44,277 nt of DNA from an uncultured Planctomycetota bacterium (GTDB lineage Bacteria > Planctomycetota > Planctomycetia > Pirellulales > Thermoguttaceae), in assembly GCA_902796885.1 (NCBI GenBank), contig CADBQY010000167.1, forward strand, positions 1-44,277. The letters run 5' to 3'. The position numbers and the translations under genes were made by a program. This document shows positions 18,391 to 27,000 of the stretch, piece after piece (position 1 is the stretch's first letter; each line of letters begins with the position of its first letter). The notes under the pieces were generated by a model that searched no databases, was not told the origin of the DNA, and saw nothing but the letters and a program-made list of their open reading frames with translations.

Positions 18391-18559
18391 TAGATCTGTA
18401 GCCGATAGAATAGACAACAGAGGGGTTCCTCAAAAGGCGCCTTTCTGGCCAGACGGTTGCGGTTCGGGAAAGCAACAGCTATCATTCATATTTTTTTCAT
18501 CCCTCCGGAACCTACGACGGTTTGGCAATTGTATCGGTTTGTTCAGACGGTTGAAAAAA

Positions 18560-19345
18560 ATGCAGGTGCAGTTAAAGGTAGTCGGCGGCAAGCAAAGCGG
18601 ACAACTGATCTCGATTAATCGCCCGAAGTTTATGATCGGTCGGGCCGATGACTGTCAGCTCAAGTCGAAGAACGAGCTGATCAGCCGCTATCATTGTGTA
18701 CTTCTCGTCGAGGAGGGTTACGTCGGCGTCCGTGACCTGGGAAGCCGAAACGGCGTTTTTGTCAACGGAGAGAAAATTGATCAGGAGACGGAACTTCGCA
18801 ACGGCGACCGTCTGACGATCGGGCCTCTTGAGTTTGAAGTGGTGATTTCCGTTGCCATGTCGGCCGGCAAAAAACCGAAGGTCGAGTCGATTGCCGAGGT
18901 GGTCGCCCGTACCGTCGAGCAGAATTCCCTTTCGGCCGCCGCCAAAGAGGAAGACAATCTTTCGAGCTGGATTTTAGAGGACGATTCCGCCGAAGCTTCC
19001 CCCGCCGAACCGACGATTGTGATGAAACCTTCGGAAGACGCCGACGCCTCGGGCGAACTGAGCGTTTCCGCCCCCTTCGCCGAAAAGAAGCCTGCGCCGC
19101 AGTCTCCGACCAAAGAGGTTCCGTCGGCGCCGGTCGAGACGGCGAAACAGGTTCCCCCCGCCGCGCCGAAAAAGCCGGAAGAAAAAAAACCGGAACCGGT
19201 TCTCCGCCTCAATCTCGACGAAGACGACGTCGCGCCGGCACCCGCCCAAAAACAAGAGAAAAAACCGGCGACTTCCACGCATAAAAAGACGCCGCCGGTC
19301 AGCCACGCCGCCGAAAACCTGAAAAACTTCTTCCAGAATCACTAA
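18560..19345 (+). CDS. FHA-domain protein
   Basis: A 261-residue cytoplasmic protein. Residues about 1-95 form a forkhead-associated domain, which binds phosphothreonine peptides. FMIGRADDCQL, then NELISRYHCVLLVEEG, then VRDLGSRNGVFVNGEKI are the conserved GR, S..H and N-G..N loops. The key Arg, Ser, His and Asn residues are present, so binding should be intact. The rest (about 110-240) is a long disordered Pro/Ala/Lys/Glu linker. It ends with a short helix (SHAAENLKNFFQNH) that could be a docking element. I use the ATG at 18560 (MQVQLK); the upstream TTG is unlikely. It fits a phospho-signalling role with Ser/Thr kinases such as the one at 22140. It ends 17 bases from the convergent psd. Confidence 0.9.
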   Translation: MQVQLKVVGGKQSGQLISINRPKFMIGRADDCQLKSKNELISRYHCVLLVEEGYVGVRDLGSRNGVFVNGEKIDQETELRNGDRLTIGPLEFEVVISVAMSAGKKPKVESIAEVVARTVEQNSLSAAAKEEDNLSSWILEDDSAEASPAEPTIVMKPSEDADASGELSVSAPFAEKKPAPQSPTKEVPSAPVETAKQVPPAAPKKPEEKKPEPVLRLNLDEDDVAPAPAQKQEKKPATSTHKKTPPVSHAAENLKNFFQNH

Positions 19346-19362
19346 CGGACGCCGCCCGCGGC

Positions 19363-20184
19363 TCAGGCGAGCGGTTCGCCGATTCTGACGTATAGTTCGG
19401 CCCCGTCTTCCGTTCCCGTCCGAATCGATTCGCTTAGCGGCGGCGCGTTTTTTTCGCGCAGCAGGATAATCGTCGAACCGCCGAACTCGAAATACCCCTT
19501 CTCTTCCCCGGCGGCGACTTTTCCGTTTCCGTCCGTTCGCGGATGATTTGTGATCCGCCCGACGAAAAGGGCGCCGACTTCCATCTGAACCATCCGGCCG
19601 AACTTCTCGGTCTCGAGCACCTGGTACTCGCGGTAATTTTGAATAAAGACCGGATAGGCGCCGAGCGCGATCGGACGAACGCAGTGGAGAACCCCGTCGA
19701 TCCTTTTCGAAGCGACAATCGCCGCGTCGGCGGGATAAGCGTACCGATGATAGTCGACCGGCATCAGGCGGAACACGAGAGCCTCGCCCCCCTCGAACGA
19801 CTTGGCGAGTTCGGCATCGTCTAAAAGGTCGGTCAGGGTATAGGTTGAGCGTTTCACCTCGAGGAACGTCTCTCCCCGCAAGGGGACACGTGAAAGCCGC
19901 CCGTCACAGGGGCTGATCAGCCGGTCGTGACATTCGGTCGAAAAGACGATCTTCCGCTTTCGGATAAAGAAATCGTTAAACGAGGCGAATCCTCCCGCCG
20001 GGACAAGAACGTCATCCATCGAAATCCGGTTCTTTAGAACGAAAGGCCGGATCAGCGGTTTCGAAAATCGGCCGGCAAGAAAACTTCCAGCCGCCCGCGA
20101 AACCCACGGACGAACGAGAAATTTTAAAAACACGCGGCCGCAGGACGTCCGATAGAGGAAGCGAAGCGCAAGCGAATCGTTCAT
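19363..20184 (-). CDS. psd: Phosphatidylserine decarboxylase
   Basis: Pyruvoyl-dependent membrane-associated enzyme that converts phosphatidylserine to phosphatidylethanolamine. The 273-residue product has FNDFFIRK, ISPCDGRLS, FRLMPVDYHRYAYPADA (the conserved DYHR block) and VGALFVGRI. It also has the self-cleavage site in YFEFGGSTIILL (GGST where many members have LGST), whose Ser would become the pyruvoyl group. The ATG overlaps the stop of pssA (ATGA), so the two phospholipid genes are translated together. They catalyse consecutive steps. Confidence 0.94.
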   Translation of the reverse strand: MNDSLALRFLYRTSCGRVFLKFLVRPWVSRAAGSFLAGRFSKPLIRPFVLKNRISMDDVLVPAGGFASFNDFFIRKRKIVFSTECHDRLISPCDGRLSRVPLRGETFLEVKRSTYTLTDLLDDAELAKSFEGGEALVFRLMPVDYHRYAYPADAAIVASKRIDGVLHCVRPIALGAYPVFIQNYREYQVLETEKFGRMVQMEVGALFVGRITNHPRTDGNGKVAAGEEKGYFEFGGSTIILLREKNAPPLSESIRTGTEDGAELYVRIGEPLA

Positions 20185-20837
20185 TTTGTGTTATACCCGG
20201 CCAGATACGCCATTCCGACCAATTCGAGAATCCCCAGGATCAGAATGCAGATCTTCATCAGCGCCGCCGGCTTTTTGATTTCGATCGGCGAAAGGAACCC
20301 CACCCCCATCGCGGCCAGGAGGACGGGAAAATAAACCTCATTCTTAACCAGCCCGAAATCGTAGATGACGTAAACGAAGGGAAGAACGATCGCCGCCGTC
20401 GTGACCGGGAGTCCCATAAAGACCTTTCGCTTTTCGGCCGTTTGGTTCTGTCGGTCTTCTTCAAGCACGTTGAAGTAGGCCAGGCGGATCAGCGCGCTCA
20501 ATACGTAGAGCGACGTCACAAGTCCGGTCAGCGGAATGTCGCGTGCGATCTGATGAACGAAGATGCCGGGTAAAACTCCGAAACTAACCAGATCGCTCAG
20601 CGAGTCGATCTGGATTCCAAACCGTTTTTCGTTCGGCGAACGTTTCTTGGTGCGGGCGACCGAACCGTCGAACATATCGCACGTTCCCGCCAGCATGAGG
20701 CAGACCATCGCGTCCCAGTATTCCAGGTCGATCACCTTGATGATCCCGTAGAACGCGAAGAGCATTCCGCAGTAGGTCAGTATGACGGTGTAATCGTAGT
20801 AGCCGAGTGCTTTTCTTTTCACCGGATTCTTCTCCAT
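20181..20837 (-). CDS. pssA: CDP-diacylglycerol-serine O-phosphatidyltransferase
   Basis: Integral membrane enzyme joining CDP-diacylglycerol to serine. The 218-residue product carries the CDP-alcohol phosphotransferase signature DMFDGSVAR...FGIQIDSLSDLVSFG. This keeps the D-G-x2-A-R...G-x3-D-x3-D core, with an 11-residue spacing after AR (usual spacing is eight or nine; the longer form occurs in the type-II PssA group). About six hydrophobic segments flank it. A basic N-terminus (MEKNPVKRK) precedes the first. The stop overlaps the psd start. The accA stop lies 89 bases upstream. Confidence 0.94.
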   Translation of the reverse strand: MEKNPVKRKALGYYDYTVILTYCGMLFAFYGIIKVIDLEYWDAMVCLMLAGTCDMFDGSVARTKKRSPNEKRFGIQIDSLSDLVSFGVLPGIFVHQIARDIPLTGLVTSLYVLSALIRLAYFNVLEEDRQNQTAEKRKVFMGLPVTTAAIVLPFVYVIYDFGLVKNEVYFPVLLAAMGVGFLSPIEIKKPAALMKICILILGILELVGMAYLAGYNTK

Positions 20838-20926
20838 TTCACGAGCCGGAATCCCTCAATACGGTTCGCGGAAAATTATGACGTCGGCGTCCGCAAACCA
20901 CTCCGCCCGTCTTTGCCCGCTACGAC

Positions 20927-21955
20927 TCACGGCTCGGTCGGCTCCGGCTCGGCCGGCGGGAAGAGACTTCCCCGCAAAGGCGCCGCGTCCGCCTCTTTTT
21001 GACTGTCAAAATAGACGCCGAAGTCCCGGAACCGCTTGTAGCGCGCGTCGAGGAGTTTTTCCATCGGTACGCGGCGCAACGCGCGGATCTGCGTACGGAG
21101 ATATTGTTTCAGTTTCGAGGCCATGAGGCGCGGGTCGCGGTGGGCGCCCCCGAGCGGCTCTTCGATCACCTTGTCGATCACGCCGAGTTTGAGCAAGTCG
21201 GACGAGGTGAACTTGAGCGCTTCGGCCGCCTTATCCTTGAATTTTTCACTCTTCCAGAGGATCCCGGAACACCCTTCCGGGCTGATCACGCTGTAGTAGG
21301 AATATTGGAGCATCGCGACCTTATCGCCGACTCCGATTCCGAGCGCGCCGCCGCTCCCCCCTTCGCCGATCACCACGCAGACGATCGGCGTCGGCAAGAT
21401 CGACATTTCGAACATCGCCTCGGCGATCGCCTCGGCGACGCCGCGTTCCTCGGACGCAATCCCCGGATAGGCGCCGGGCGTATCGATGAAACAGACGACC
21501 GGCAGACCGAACTTCGCGGCAAGTTTCATCTTCGCCACAGCTTTGCGGTAACCTTCGGGATGGGCGCAACCGAAGTTGCACGCCATTCGCTCGTTGACCG
21601 TATGCCCCTTCTGATGTCCGACGACCATCACCTTCATACCGTCAAGTTTGGCCCAGCCGGTAATCAGCGCCCGGTCGTCCCCAAAGAATCGGTCGCCGTG
21701 TAGTTCGACAAATTCGTCGAAAACCAAATCGAGGTAGTCTCCTGTCTGAGGGCGGCGCGGATGCCGCGAAACTTCGACCACCTGCCAACGGGTCAGATTC
21801 GAGTAGATTCTCTTTTTCAGTTCGGCCAGACCGAGCTTCAGACGCTGGATCTCTTCCCGGATCTCCGGGGACGAGTTGCTTTTAGGCATCTCTTCCAGGC
21901 GGGTTTCCAGGTCCAGGATCGGCTGTTCAAAGGAAAGGGGTGAATCGGCAGGCAC
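20927..21955 (-). CDS. accA: Acetyl-CoA carboxylase carboxyltransferase subunit alpha
   Basis: Alpha half of the carboxyltransferase that makes malonyl-CoA for fatty-acid synthesis. The 342-residue product has the coiled N-terminal part (FEQPILDLETRLEEM...IQRLKLGLAELKKRIYSNLTRWQ). The crotonase-like core follows, with VELHGDRFFGDDRALI, MVVGHQKG, NFGCAHPEGYRKA, FIDTPGAYPG, EERGVAEAIAEAMFEMS and IGEGGSGGALGIGVGD. The ACC-alpha C-terminus ends it (SPEGCSGILWK). It is close to the usual 315-320 residues plus a short C-terminal Pro/Glu tail. The start is a GTG at 21955 with GGAG six bases before it. The beta subunit accD is not in the window. Confidence 0.97.
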   Translation of the reverse strand: MPADSPLSFEQPILDLETRLEEMPKSNSSPEIREEIQRLKLGLAELKKRIYSNLTRWQVVEVSRHPRRPQTGDYLDLVFDEFVELHGDRFFGDDRALITGWAKLDGMKVMVVGHQKGHTVNERMACNFGCAHPEGYRKAVAKMKLAAKFGLPVVCFIDTPGAYPGIASEERGVAEAIAEAMFEMSILPTPIVCVVIGEGGSGGALGIGVGDKVAMLQYSYYSVISPEGCSGILWKSEKFKDKAAEALKFTSSDLLKLGVIDKVIEEPLGGAHRDPRLMASKLKQYLRTQIRALRRVPMEKLLDARYKRFRDFGVYFDSQKEADAAPLRGSLFPPAEPEPTEP

Positions 21956-22073
21956 GACGGCTCCAATCGGCTGGCTTATCGGATAAAGGGCCCGTCAAGG
22001 GACCTTCGACCGGAATCGGCTCTCCCGCCGGAACGGGGGGAGAGGGGAGCGGAAAGACTCCCTTAAAGGGCTC

Positions 22074-22101
22074 ATTATATCAGAATCCCGAAAAGTAACA
22101 A
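22074..22101 (-). promoter_or_regulatory. accA: Promoter of accA
   Basis: On the minus strand TTGTTA (22096-22101, four of six) is 16 bases from a perfect TATAAT (22074-22079) preceded by TGA, an extended -10. The leader is about 110 bases. Confidence 0.55.
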
Positions 22102-22139
22102 TCTGATTCCGCAAACCGCCGCGCGGGCGCGTTCCGCGG

Positions 22140-22997
22140 TCAGATTCCCGGATTTTTTCGGAAGATCGGTATTCGTTTGGCCAACGAAAACGCTTCCTGC
22201 GCGGTGGCGGGGCGTTTGGCCGGGTCGGGAGAGAGAAGCGATTTGAGGAACTCGTCGAACTGCGGCGTCACGTTCCGATTTTTCATCGCCGCCGAGGGAA
22301 CATTTCCCGTCCGGTGCTTGTTAAGGAGTTCCCCGAGGGTGTTTCCCGAAAATGGGGCGGAGGCGGTCAGAAGTTCCAGGATCGTGGCTCCCAGGGAGTA
22401 GAGGTCGGTCCGCCCGTCGATGGCGCGGTGGTCGATCTGTTCCGGGGAGATATAAGTCGCCGTCCCGCGAATCGACTTCGATTTCGGCAGGAAACGGGCA
22501 AAGAGATTGCTCCGTTTCTTTTCGGTAATGGCAAAGTCGATCAGCTTCACGCCCAGATCGGGTGAAAAAAGGAAGTTGTCCGGCTTAACGTCGCAGTGAA
22601 CCCAGCCGGCGGCGTGCAGGGGGATAAACGGCTCGAAAAGAGCCGGGATCAGCTGAGGGAGAACGGGAGAATACGTCTCGTAGCCGAGTTTAACCAACTG
22701 GCCGACGCTCGGAGCGGGAAACCATTCCACCACCAGGTAGGGGACTCCGCCGTCTCGTCCGGCATCGTAGACTTTCAGGAAAGAGGAGGAATCTTTGAGC
22801 GATTCGGCAACCCGGCGTTCGTTGTTCAGGAGCGTGATATGCTCGCGGTCGACGCGGTTCGGCAGAAGACGCTTGACCGCGACGACTTTTCCGTCCCGCT
22901 CGTCGCGCGCCTTCCACAACTGACTCGACTGACCGGCGTAAACGAGCCGGATATGTCGATACGGCCCTGACCGCTGCGGCTGATCGGCACTGCTCAT
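22140..22997 (-). CDS. Ser/Thr protein kinase, non-RD, with DFA in place of DFG
   Basis: A 285-residue cytoplasmic Hanks-type kinase without any membrane helix or extracellular sensor. From the chosen ATG at 22997 (MSSADQPQ, preceded by GGGGGA), the glycine loop is weak (VYAGQSSQLWKA). The ATP-binding Lys is in KVVAVKRL (about residue 42). The catalytic loop reads HCDVKPDN (Asp at about 136, Lys and Asn kept). The Mg-binding Asp is in LIDFA (about 154-156). The APE-type motif is YISPEQI. All catalytic residues are present, so activity is plausible despite HCD and DFA. An 80-residue in-frame extension upstream is basic, unlike the family and lies across the promoter region, so I reject it. It is divergent from the sugar transporter gene. 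Confidence 0.87.
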   Translation of the reverse strand: MSSADQPQRSGPYRHIRLVYAGQSSQLWKARDERDGKVVAVKRLLPNRVDREHITLLNNERRVAESLKDSSSFLKVYDAGRDGGVPYLVVEWFPAPSVGQLVKLGYETYSPVLPQLIPALFEPFIPLHAAGWVHCDVKPDNFLFSPDLGVKLIDFAITEKKRSNLFARFLPKSKSIRGTATYISPEQIDHRAIDGRTDLYSLGATILELLTASAPFSGNTLGELLNKHRTGNVPSAAMKNRNVTPQFDEFLKSLLSPDPAKRPATAQEAFSLAKRIPIFRKNPGI

Positions 22998-23063
22998 TCG
23001 GGAAATCCCCCTTGAAACTGTTTTGTGGCCGGCGGGAAACGCTTCCGCCCGACTAACCCCCTG

Positions 23064-23069
23064 ATTATA
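23064..23069 (-). promoter_or_regulatory. Candidate -10 of the kinase gene
   Basis: A perfect TATAAT on the minus strand lies about 70 bases upstream of the kinase ATG. No convincing -35 accompanies it. On the other strand, TAATAT (23189-23194) preceded by TG is the only -10-like element for the transporter gene. Confidence 0.35.
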
Positions 23070-23236
23070 CTTTACAACGAAAAAAATGGCACTCCCCGCT
23101 CGCGCGTCGACAAACCGTCGGCGGACGCGGCGCGCGGCGCGGAAAAAATTTTTTGAGACGGGCTCTTTTTTTCTCTTTCGTTTTGGTGTAATATGGTTCT
23201 TGTCTTTTACGACACCTAACAGAAAGATCAAAAACA

Positions 23237-24682
23237 ATGTCGAATCCCAACCCGGTTCCGAACAGCGACTCCTCGGCGTCGAATGTCGGGCAGGTCATTC
23301 CGCTCAATCTCCTGTGGCCGTTTCTCCTTCTGACAACCCTTTTCGCCTGGTGGGGGCTGGCGAACAACATGACCGACACGCTCCTGGCGGCGTTTAAACG
23401 GATCATGAGTTTCGACGACGGCAAGACCGCGTGGATTCAGGTCGTCTGTTACGCGCTGGGATACGGCTGCTTCGCGATCCCCGGCGCGATGTTCATGAAA
23501 CGGTTCACATTCAAAGCGGGGGTTCTGTTGGGACTCGGCATGTACGTGACCGGCACCCTTCTCTTCTTTCCGGCCTGTCTGACCGCGGCGACTCCGAACC
23601 GCTGCTACCTTTTCTACCTGGGCGCGATTTTGATCACGTTCGCCGGGCTTTCGGTTCTCGAAACGGCCTGCAACCCGTATATCTGCGCGCTCGGTTCTCC
23701 GGAAACCGCGACGCGGCGGCTCAATTTCTCTCAGTCGTTTAATCCCGTCGGGTCGATCGCGGGAGTGGCGATCAGCCAGATGTTCATCCTTTCGCGCCTC
23801 AACCCCCTCACCCAGGCGGATCGCGCCGAAATGACCGCCGAATCGCTCGCGCAGGTCCGCACGCAGGAACTGCACGCCATCTCCTACACCTACGGAACGA
23901 TCGGTCTGATTCTTCTGGCAACGTGGCTTCTGATCCTCTTCACTCGAATGCCGCGTCTTCGGGAAGAGGACAAACGAATCGATTTCGTCGCGACGTGGAA
24001 ACGCCTCTTGCGGAACAAAAACTACGTCTGCGGCGTGATCGCGCAGTTCTTCTACGTCGGCGCGCAAATCGCCACGTGGTCGTTCGCCATACGCTACTGC
24101 ATGGCGGCGCTCGACCTGGACGCCGTTCTCGCCAACGGCGGGCCGGAGGCGTTTCGGCATTTGGAGCCGCTCTCGGCGGGGTTCTACAATCTCTGCGAGA
24201 CGATCCGATTCAACGCCTTTATTCCGAAAACCGCGGAGCAGGCGGCGGCGACGTATTACGTCATTTCGCTGCTCCTCTTTGTGGCGATGCGTTTTGTCTG
24301 CACCGGCTTGATGAAATACTTCAAACCCTCGACGATCCTTTCCGTTCTGGCGCTCCTGGCGATCGTCTTCTGTCTGAACACCGCGCTGCGGCCGGGTATT
24401 TCGGGGGTCTATACGCTGATCGGAATCACCGGCTGCATGTCGCTCATGTTCCCGACCATCTTTGCGTTCGGAACGCAAAATCTGGGGGAAGACCTCAAGA
24501 TGGGCGGGTCGGGCATGGTGATGGCGATCGCCGGCGCCGCGCTCCTGACGCAGATCCAGGGGCTTCTTTCCGACAAGACCGGTTCGATCGCGCTCACCTA
24601 TCTGGTTCCGGCCGTCGGATTCGCCGTCGTCGGAGCGTACGCGCTGTTTGTAACACGGCCGCGCGGCGAGTCGGGCGGCTGA
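23237..24682 (+). CDS. FucP-type sugar:proton symporter (MFS)
   Basis: Inner-membrane transporter of the FucP/glucose-galactose group of the major facilitator superfamily. The 481-residue product has about 12 helices. It carries family blocks LTTLFAWWGLANNMTDTLL (the N-D pair of helix 1, as in FucP), VVCYALGYGCFAIPGAMFM, GLSVLETACNPYICALG, NFSQSFNPVGSIAGV and TIFAFGTQNLGEDLKMGGSG. A Pro/Ser-rich N-terminal tail precedes helix 1. There is an insert of about 40 residues in the loop before helix 8. The substrate may be L-fucose or another hexose, and sequence alone does not decide. No fucose catabolic genes are adjacent. A bidirectional hairpin follows at 24816. Confidence 0.9.
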   Translation: MSNPNPVPNSDSSASNVGQVIPLNLLWPFLLLTTLFAWWGLANNMTDTLLAAFKRIMSFDDGKTAWIQVVCYALGYGCFAIPGAMFMKRFTFKAGVLLGLGMYVTGTLLFFPACLTAATPNRCYLFYLGAILITFAGLSVLETACNPYICALGSPETATRRLNFSQSFNPVGSIAGVAISQMFILSRLNPLTQADRAEMTAESLAQVRTQELHAISYTYGTIGLILLATWLLILFTRMPRLREEDKRIDFVATWKRLLRNKNYVCGVIAQFFYVGAQIATWSFAIRYCMAALDLDAVLANGGPEAFRHLEPLSAGFYNLCETIRFNAFIPKTAEQAAATYYVISLLLFVAMRFVCTGLMKYFKPSTILSVLALLAIVFCLNTALRPGISGVYTLIGITGCMSLMFPTIFAFGTQNLGEDLKMGGSGMVMAIAGAALLTQIQGLLSDKTGSIALTYLVPAVGFAVVGAYALFVTRPRGESGG

Positions 24683-24815
24683 CCTCCGGCACGGGCGGTT
24701 CGGAGCGTAAAAGATTCATTACACGGAAGGTCTATAAGGACGCCTGTTCCGCATGAGGCGGGCGGCACGGATGTCCGGTTCGCATGAGGCGGTCGGTATG
24801 GAGGCCTTTATAGAC

Positions 24816-24856
24816 AAGCGCGCGGTCTTTCCCGCTTTGGGAAAGATCGCGCGCTT
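24816..24856. terminator. Bidirectional hairpin between convergent genes
   Basis: An 18-base inverted repeat (24816-24833 and 24839-24856) with one G-T mismatch and a five-base loop lies between the ends of the transporter gene and the PDZ gene. The flanks are only moderately T-rich on the plus side (CTATTTCGATTTTC). Confidence 0.7.
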
Positions 24857-24879
24857 CTATTTCGATTTTCAAAACCGGT

Positions 24880-25935
24880 CTACTCTTCCGTCGCCGGCGC
24901 GGGCGGATTCGGCGCGTCTTCCGTTTCGGAAAGGATCATTCCGGGCCGAACGACGCGGATCTGTTCGCGCGGGGCGTTCGCCTCCGGAGCCTGGTTCAGC
25001 GGCTCGCCCTGAACCGAAACGGTCGGCAGTTCGGGACGCTTTTCCGGAGTCAGGTCGAGGGTGGCACGCTGACCTTTGCGGATATACTCGACGGTCAGCG
25101 GCGCGCCGCCGGCTTCGTCGACGATCCCCCCGATCTCTTCGGCGGTCGAAACCTCACGCTCGCCGAACTTCAGAAGGATATCGAATTTCGCCAGTCCCGC
25201 TTTTTCGGCGGGCGAATCGGGAACGATCTCGCGTATCACAAGTCCGACCCCCTCGTCGAGACCGAGCTGATACGCCATGTCGTCGGAAACCGGCGCGACC
25301 GACGCGCCGATCCAGTATTCGCTCAGCGCGAGCGGCGCCGCCCCGGCCATGTTGCCGAATCGGCGGAGGATTTCGGCACGCCGCTGATTCATGTCGCCAA
25401 GCTGGTTCTGAATCCGGGCGTTCGCCTCTTCCATCTGCTCTTCAATCCGCTGACGCGCTTCCGGAGCCAGCCCCTGCAGATTCAGATTCATGGAATTGAG
25501 ATTCTCGTGGAGATCCTGAAGCATCTCGGACATATCGCCGGGAAGACCGAAGACCTGTTCCGACCGGGAAATCATTCCGGGGACCGTTTCGCCGTCCATC
25601 TCGGCGCTCAACTCGCCGTCGTCCCCTTCGATCACTTCCTCTTTCTCTTCGACCAACGTGCCGTTCTGCCAGACCTTCCGCTTCTGAATCCGCTTTCCGT
25701 CGGGTCCGATCCTGTTTTCGGTGACAACCGAATACGACTGAACGTTGGCGTCGAGGTTATCGGGAACCGCCACTTCCGCGTCGGGCGCGGCCGCCGGCTC
25801 TCCCGGGGAAGTTTCGTCCGAGACCGCCGTGATCGAACCCGGATCTTTCAGTTGGATCGTTTCGGCTGAAACGGCAATAACCGCCGCCGCAAAAAGCCCT
25901 AAAAGACCAAGTCCAAGAACTGTTTGTTTTAACAT
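24880..25935 (-). CDS. Secreted PDZ-domain protein downstream of sigma/anti-sigma pair
   Basis: A 351-residue exported protein. Residues 1-24 form a signal peptide (LGLGLLGLFAAAVIAVSA). A polar, acidic region to about 130 and a likely coiled coil at about 130-195 follow (Glu/Gln/Met/Asn-rich, with many heptad-like positions). A single PDZ domain at about 206-295 contains GVGLVIREIVPDSPAEKAGLAKFDILLKFG, the carboxylate-loop and DSPAExAGL hallmark. The tail is Pro/Glu-rich. No protease domain is present, unlike DegS, HtrA or RseP. GAGGTG lies before the ATG. The gene follows the anti-sigma gene by 69 bases on the same strand. A role as envelope sensor or scaffold for that regulator is inference. 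Confidence 0.85.
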   Translation of the reverse strand: MLKQTVLGLGLLGLFAAAVIAVSAETIQLKDPGSITAVSDETSPGEPAAAPDAEVAVPDNLDANVQSYSVVTENRIGPDGKRIQKRKVWQNGTLVEEKEEVIEGDDGELSAEMDGETVPGMISRSEQVFGLPGDMSEMLQDLHENLNSMNLNLQGLAPEARQRIEEQMEEANARIQNQLGDMNQRRAEILRRFGNMAGAAPLALSEYWIGASVAPVSDDMAYQLGLDEGVGLVIREIVPDSPAEKAGLAKFDILLKFGEREVSTAEEIGGIVDEAGGAPLTVEYIRKGQRATLDLTPEKRPELPTVSVQGEPLNQAPEANAPREQIRVVRPGMILSETEDAPNPPAPATEE

Positions 25936-26004
25936 CGTTTCACCTCACTTTTAACCTGGTCGGTTTATCCTGTTGATTTCGATTGATGCCGCCCGCGGCG
26001 CGGA

Positions 26005-27000
26005 TCAGAGAAAATGGGTCCGGTTCGGCGCGCGCTGGACGTCAATAGTGTCTACGGGGACAATAACGGTTTTCCCGTTCTGAAGACGAAATTTCAGCTC
26101 TTCGTGGAGGGTTTCGACCTGGCACCCCGCCTCGCGGTAGTTTTGCGCCAGCGACTCGGCGGCGGAACGGTCCGGGACGTACGAGTCGGCTTCAACGCAA
26201 GGAACCGAAATTTCGTCGAGACCGCCGGGTCGGCGGATCGTGATATGCTGAACCTTTGAACCGCCGGCGGGCGCGGTCGACAGCGTTCGGGGCGAAGCCG
26301 ATTTGGCGGCGATCGACAGACCGGACGGGGTGGCGCCGATCGCTTCGACCGTCTTCAAGCCGCCGCGCGGAGCGACTTCGGAAAGCTTCGGCGACATCCT
26401 CGTCACCGCTCCGGCGTCGGCGAGAGTCGGCTCGGCGTCCGCGCCGCGATCGAAATCATCGGCGGCAAATTCGGCGGGGACTTCCTCGGGCGACGCGGTC
26501 GGCGCTCCGTTCGTCGCGGAATGAAGCAAGCCGTCCGGAACGGAACGTTCGGCATAGCGCAATTCACTTTTTGCGTTCGGAACCCGCGGACCGCCGCCGC
26601 GGTCGGCGAAGAAACGAACGCCGACCAGGCCGACCAGAAGAAGCGCGCAGGCGCTCGACATCAAGGCGGCGATACGGAGTGTCCGTTTTCGCCGAAGAAC
26701 CGTTTCGGGTCGCGCCGGCTCCGTCGGCCGAAGATCGAACGCAGGGGCCGCGAAAACGCCGGCGGACTTTTCGGAGGAATCGTCAGAACCCGTTTCGGCG
26801 AACGGATTTTCGCCTCCGAGCGACTCGCCCAGACATTGGGCCTGCAAAAACGCCATCGCACAGTATCGCCAGCCGTCGTCGGTTCGGTCGAGACGTTCCA
26901 AAAGGTCGCGGCGCGACTCCTCGTCGAGTTCGCCGTCGGCCAAAAGCTCGAGTTGAAACAGGTCTTCCCGGGTCAGGAAATCACGGTCTTCTTTACTCAT
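26005..27000 (-). CDS. Predicted membrane anti-sigma factor
   Basis: A 331-residue protein with an acidic N-terminal cytosolic domain of about 95 residues. Its pattern (LLADGELDEESRRDLLERLD...DGWRYCAMAFLQAQCL) is one I associate with planctomycete anti-sigma proteins. A basic stretch follows (RRKRTLRIAALM), then one membrane helix at about 112-132 (SSACALLLVGLVGVRFFA), then a 200-residue extracytoplasmic part. The C-terminal end (about 250-331) appears to be a small folded domain. The ATG overlaps the stop of the sigma-factor gene (ATGA), the usual layout of an ECF sigma and its anti-sigma. No zinc-binding HxxxCxxC is visible. Function is inferred from context and pattern, not shown. Confidence 0.75.
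   Translation of the reverse strand: MSKEDRDFLTREDLFQLELLADGELDEESRRDLLERLDRTDDGWRYCAMAFLQAQCLGESLGGENPFAETGSDDSSEKSAGVFAAPAFDLRPTEPARPETVLRRKRTLRIAALMSSACALLLVGLVGVRFFADRGGGPRVPNAKSELRYAERSVPDGLLHSATNGAPTASPEEVPAEFAADDFDRGADAEPTLADAGAVTRMSPKLSEVAPRGGLKTVEAIGATPSGLSIAAKSASPRTLSTAPAGGSKVQHITIRRPGGLDEISVPCVEADSYVPDRSAAESLAQNYREAGCQVETLHEELKFRLQNGKTVIVPVDTIDVQRAPNRTHFL

Larger units (their letters stand above)
18155..18559. other. Divergent regulatory region between rsmG and the FHA gene
   Basis: This roughly 400-base gap contains two candidate promoters facing away from each other and a long dyad between them, each listed separately. I see no small gene here: the frames are short and none has a convincing ribosome-binding site. 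Confidence 0.55.

Noticed and set aside
22998..23237. An 80-residue extension of the kinase
   Set aside because: Basic and hydrophobic mix unlike kinases, crosses a TATAAT element, and a better start with GGGGGA follows.
23228..24478. Minus-strand frame opposite the sugar transporter
   Set aside because: Highly charged low-complexity translation; shadow of the transporter gene.
24750..24792. Two CGCATGAGGCGG copies 31 bases apart and a GTCCGGTTC stretch, considered as a group II intron end or attachment site
   Set aside because: No reverse transcriptase, no domain V fold that I can draw, and no flanking integrase. Probably chance or a small repeat.
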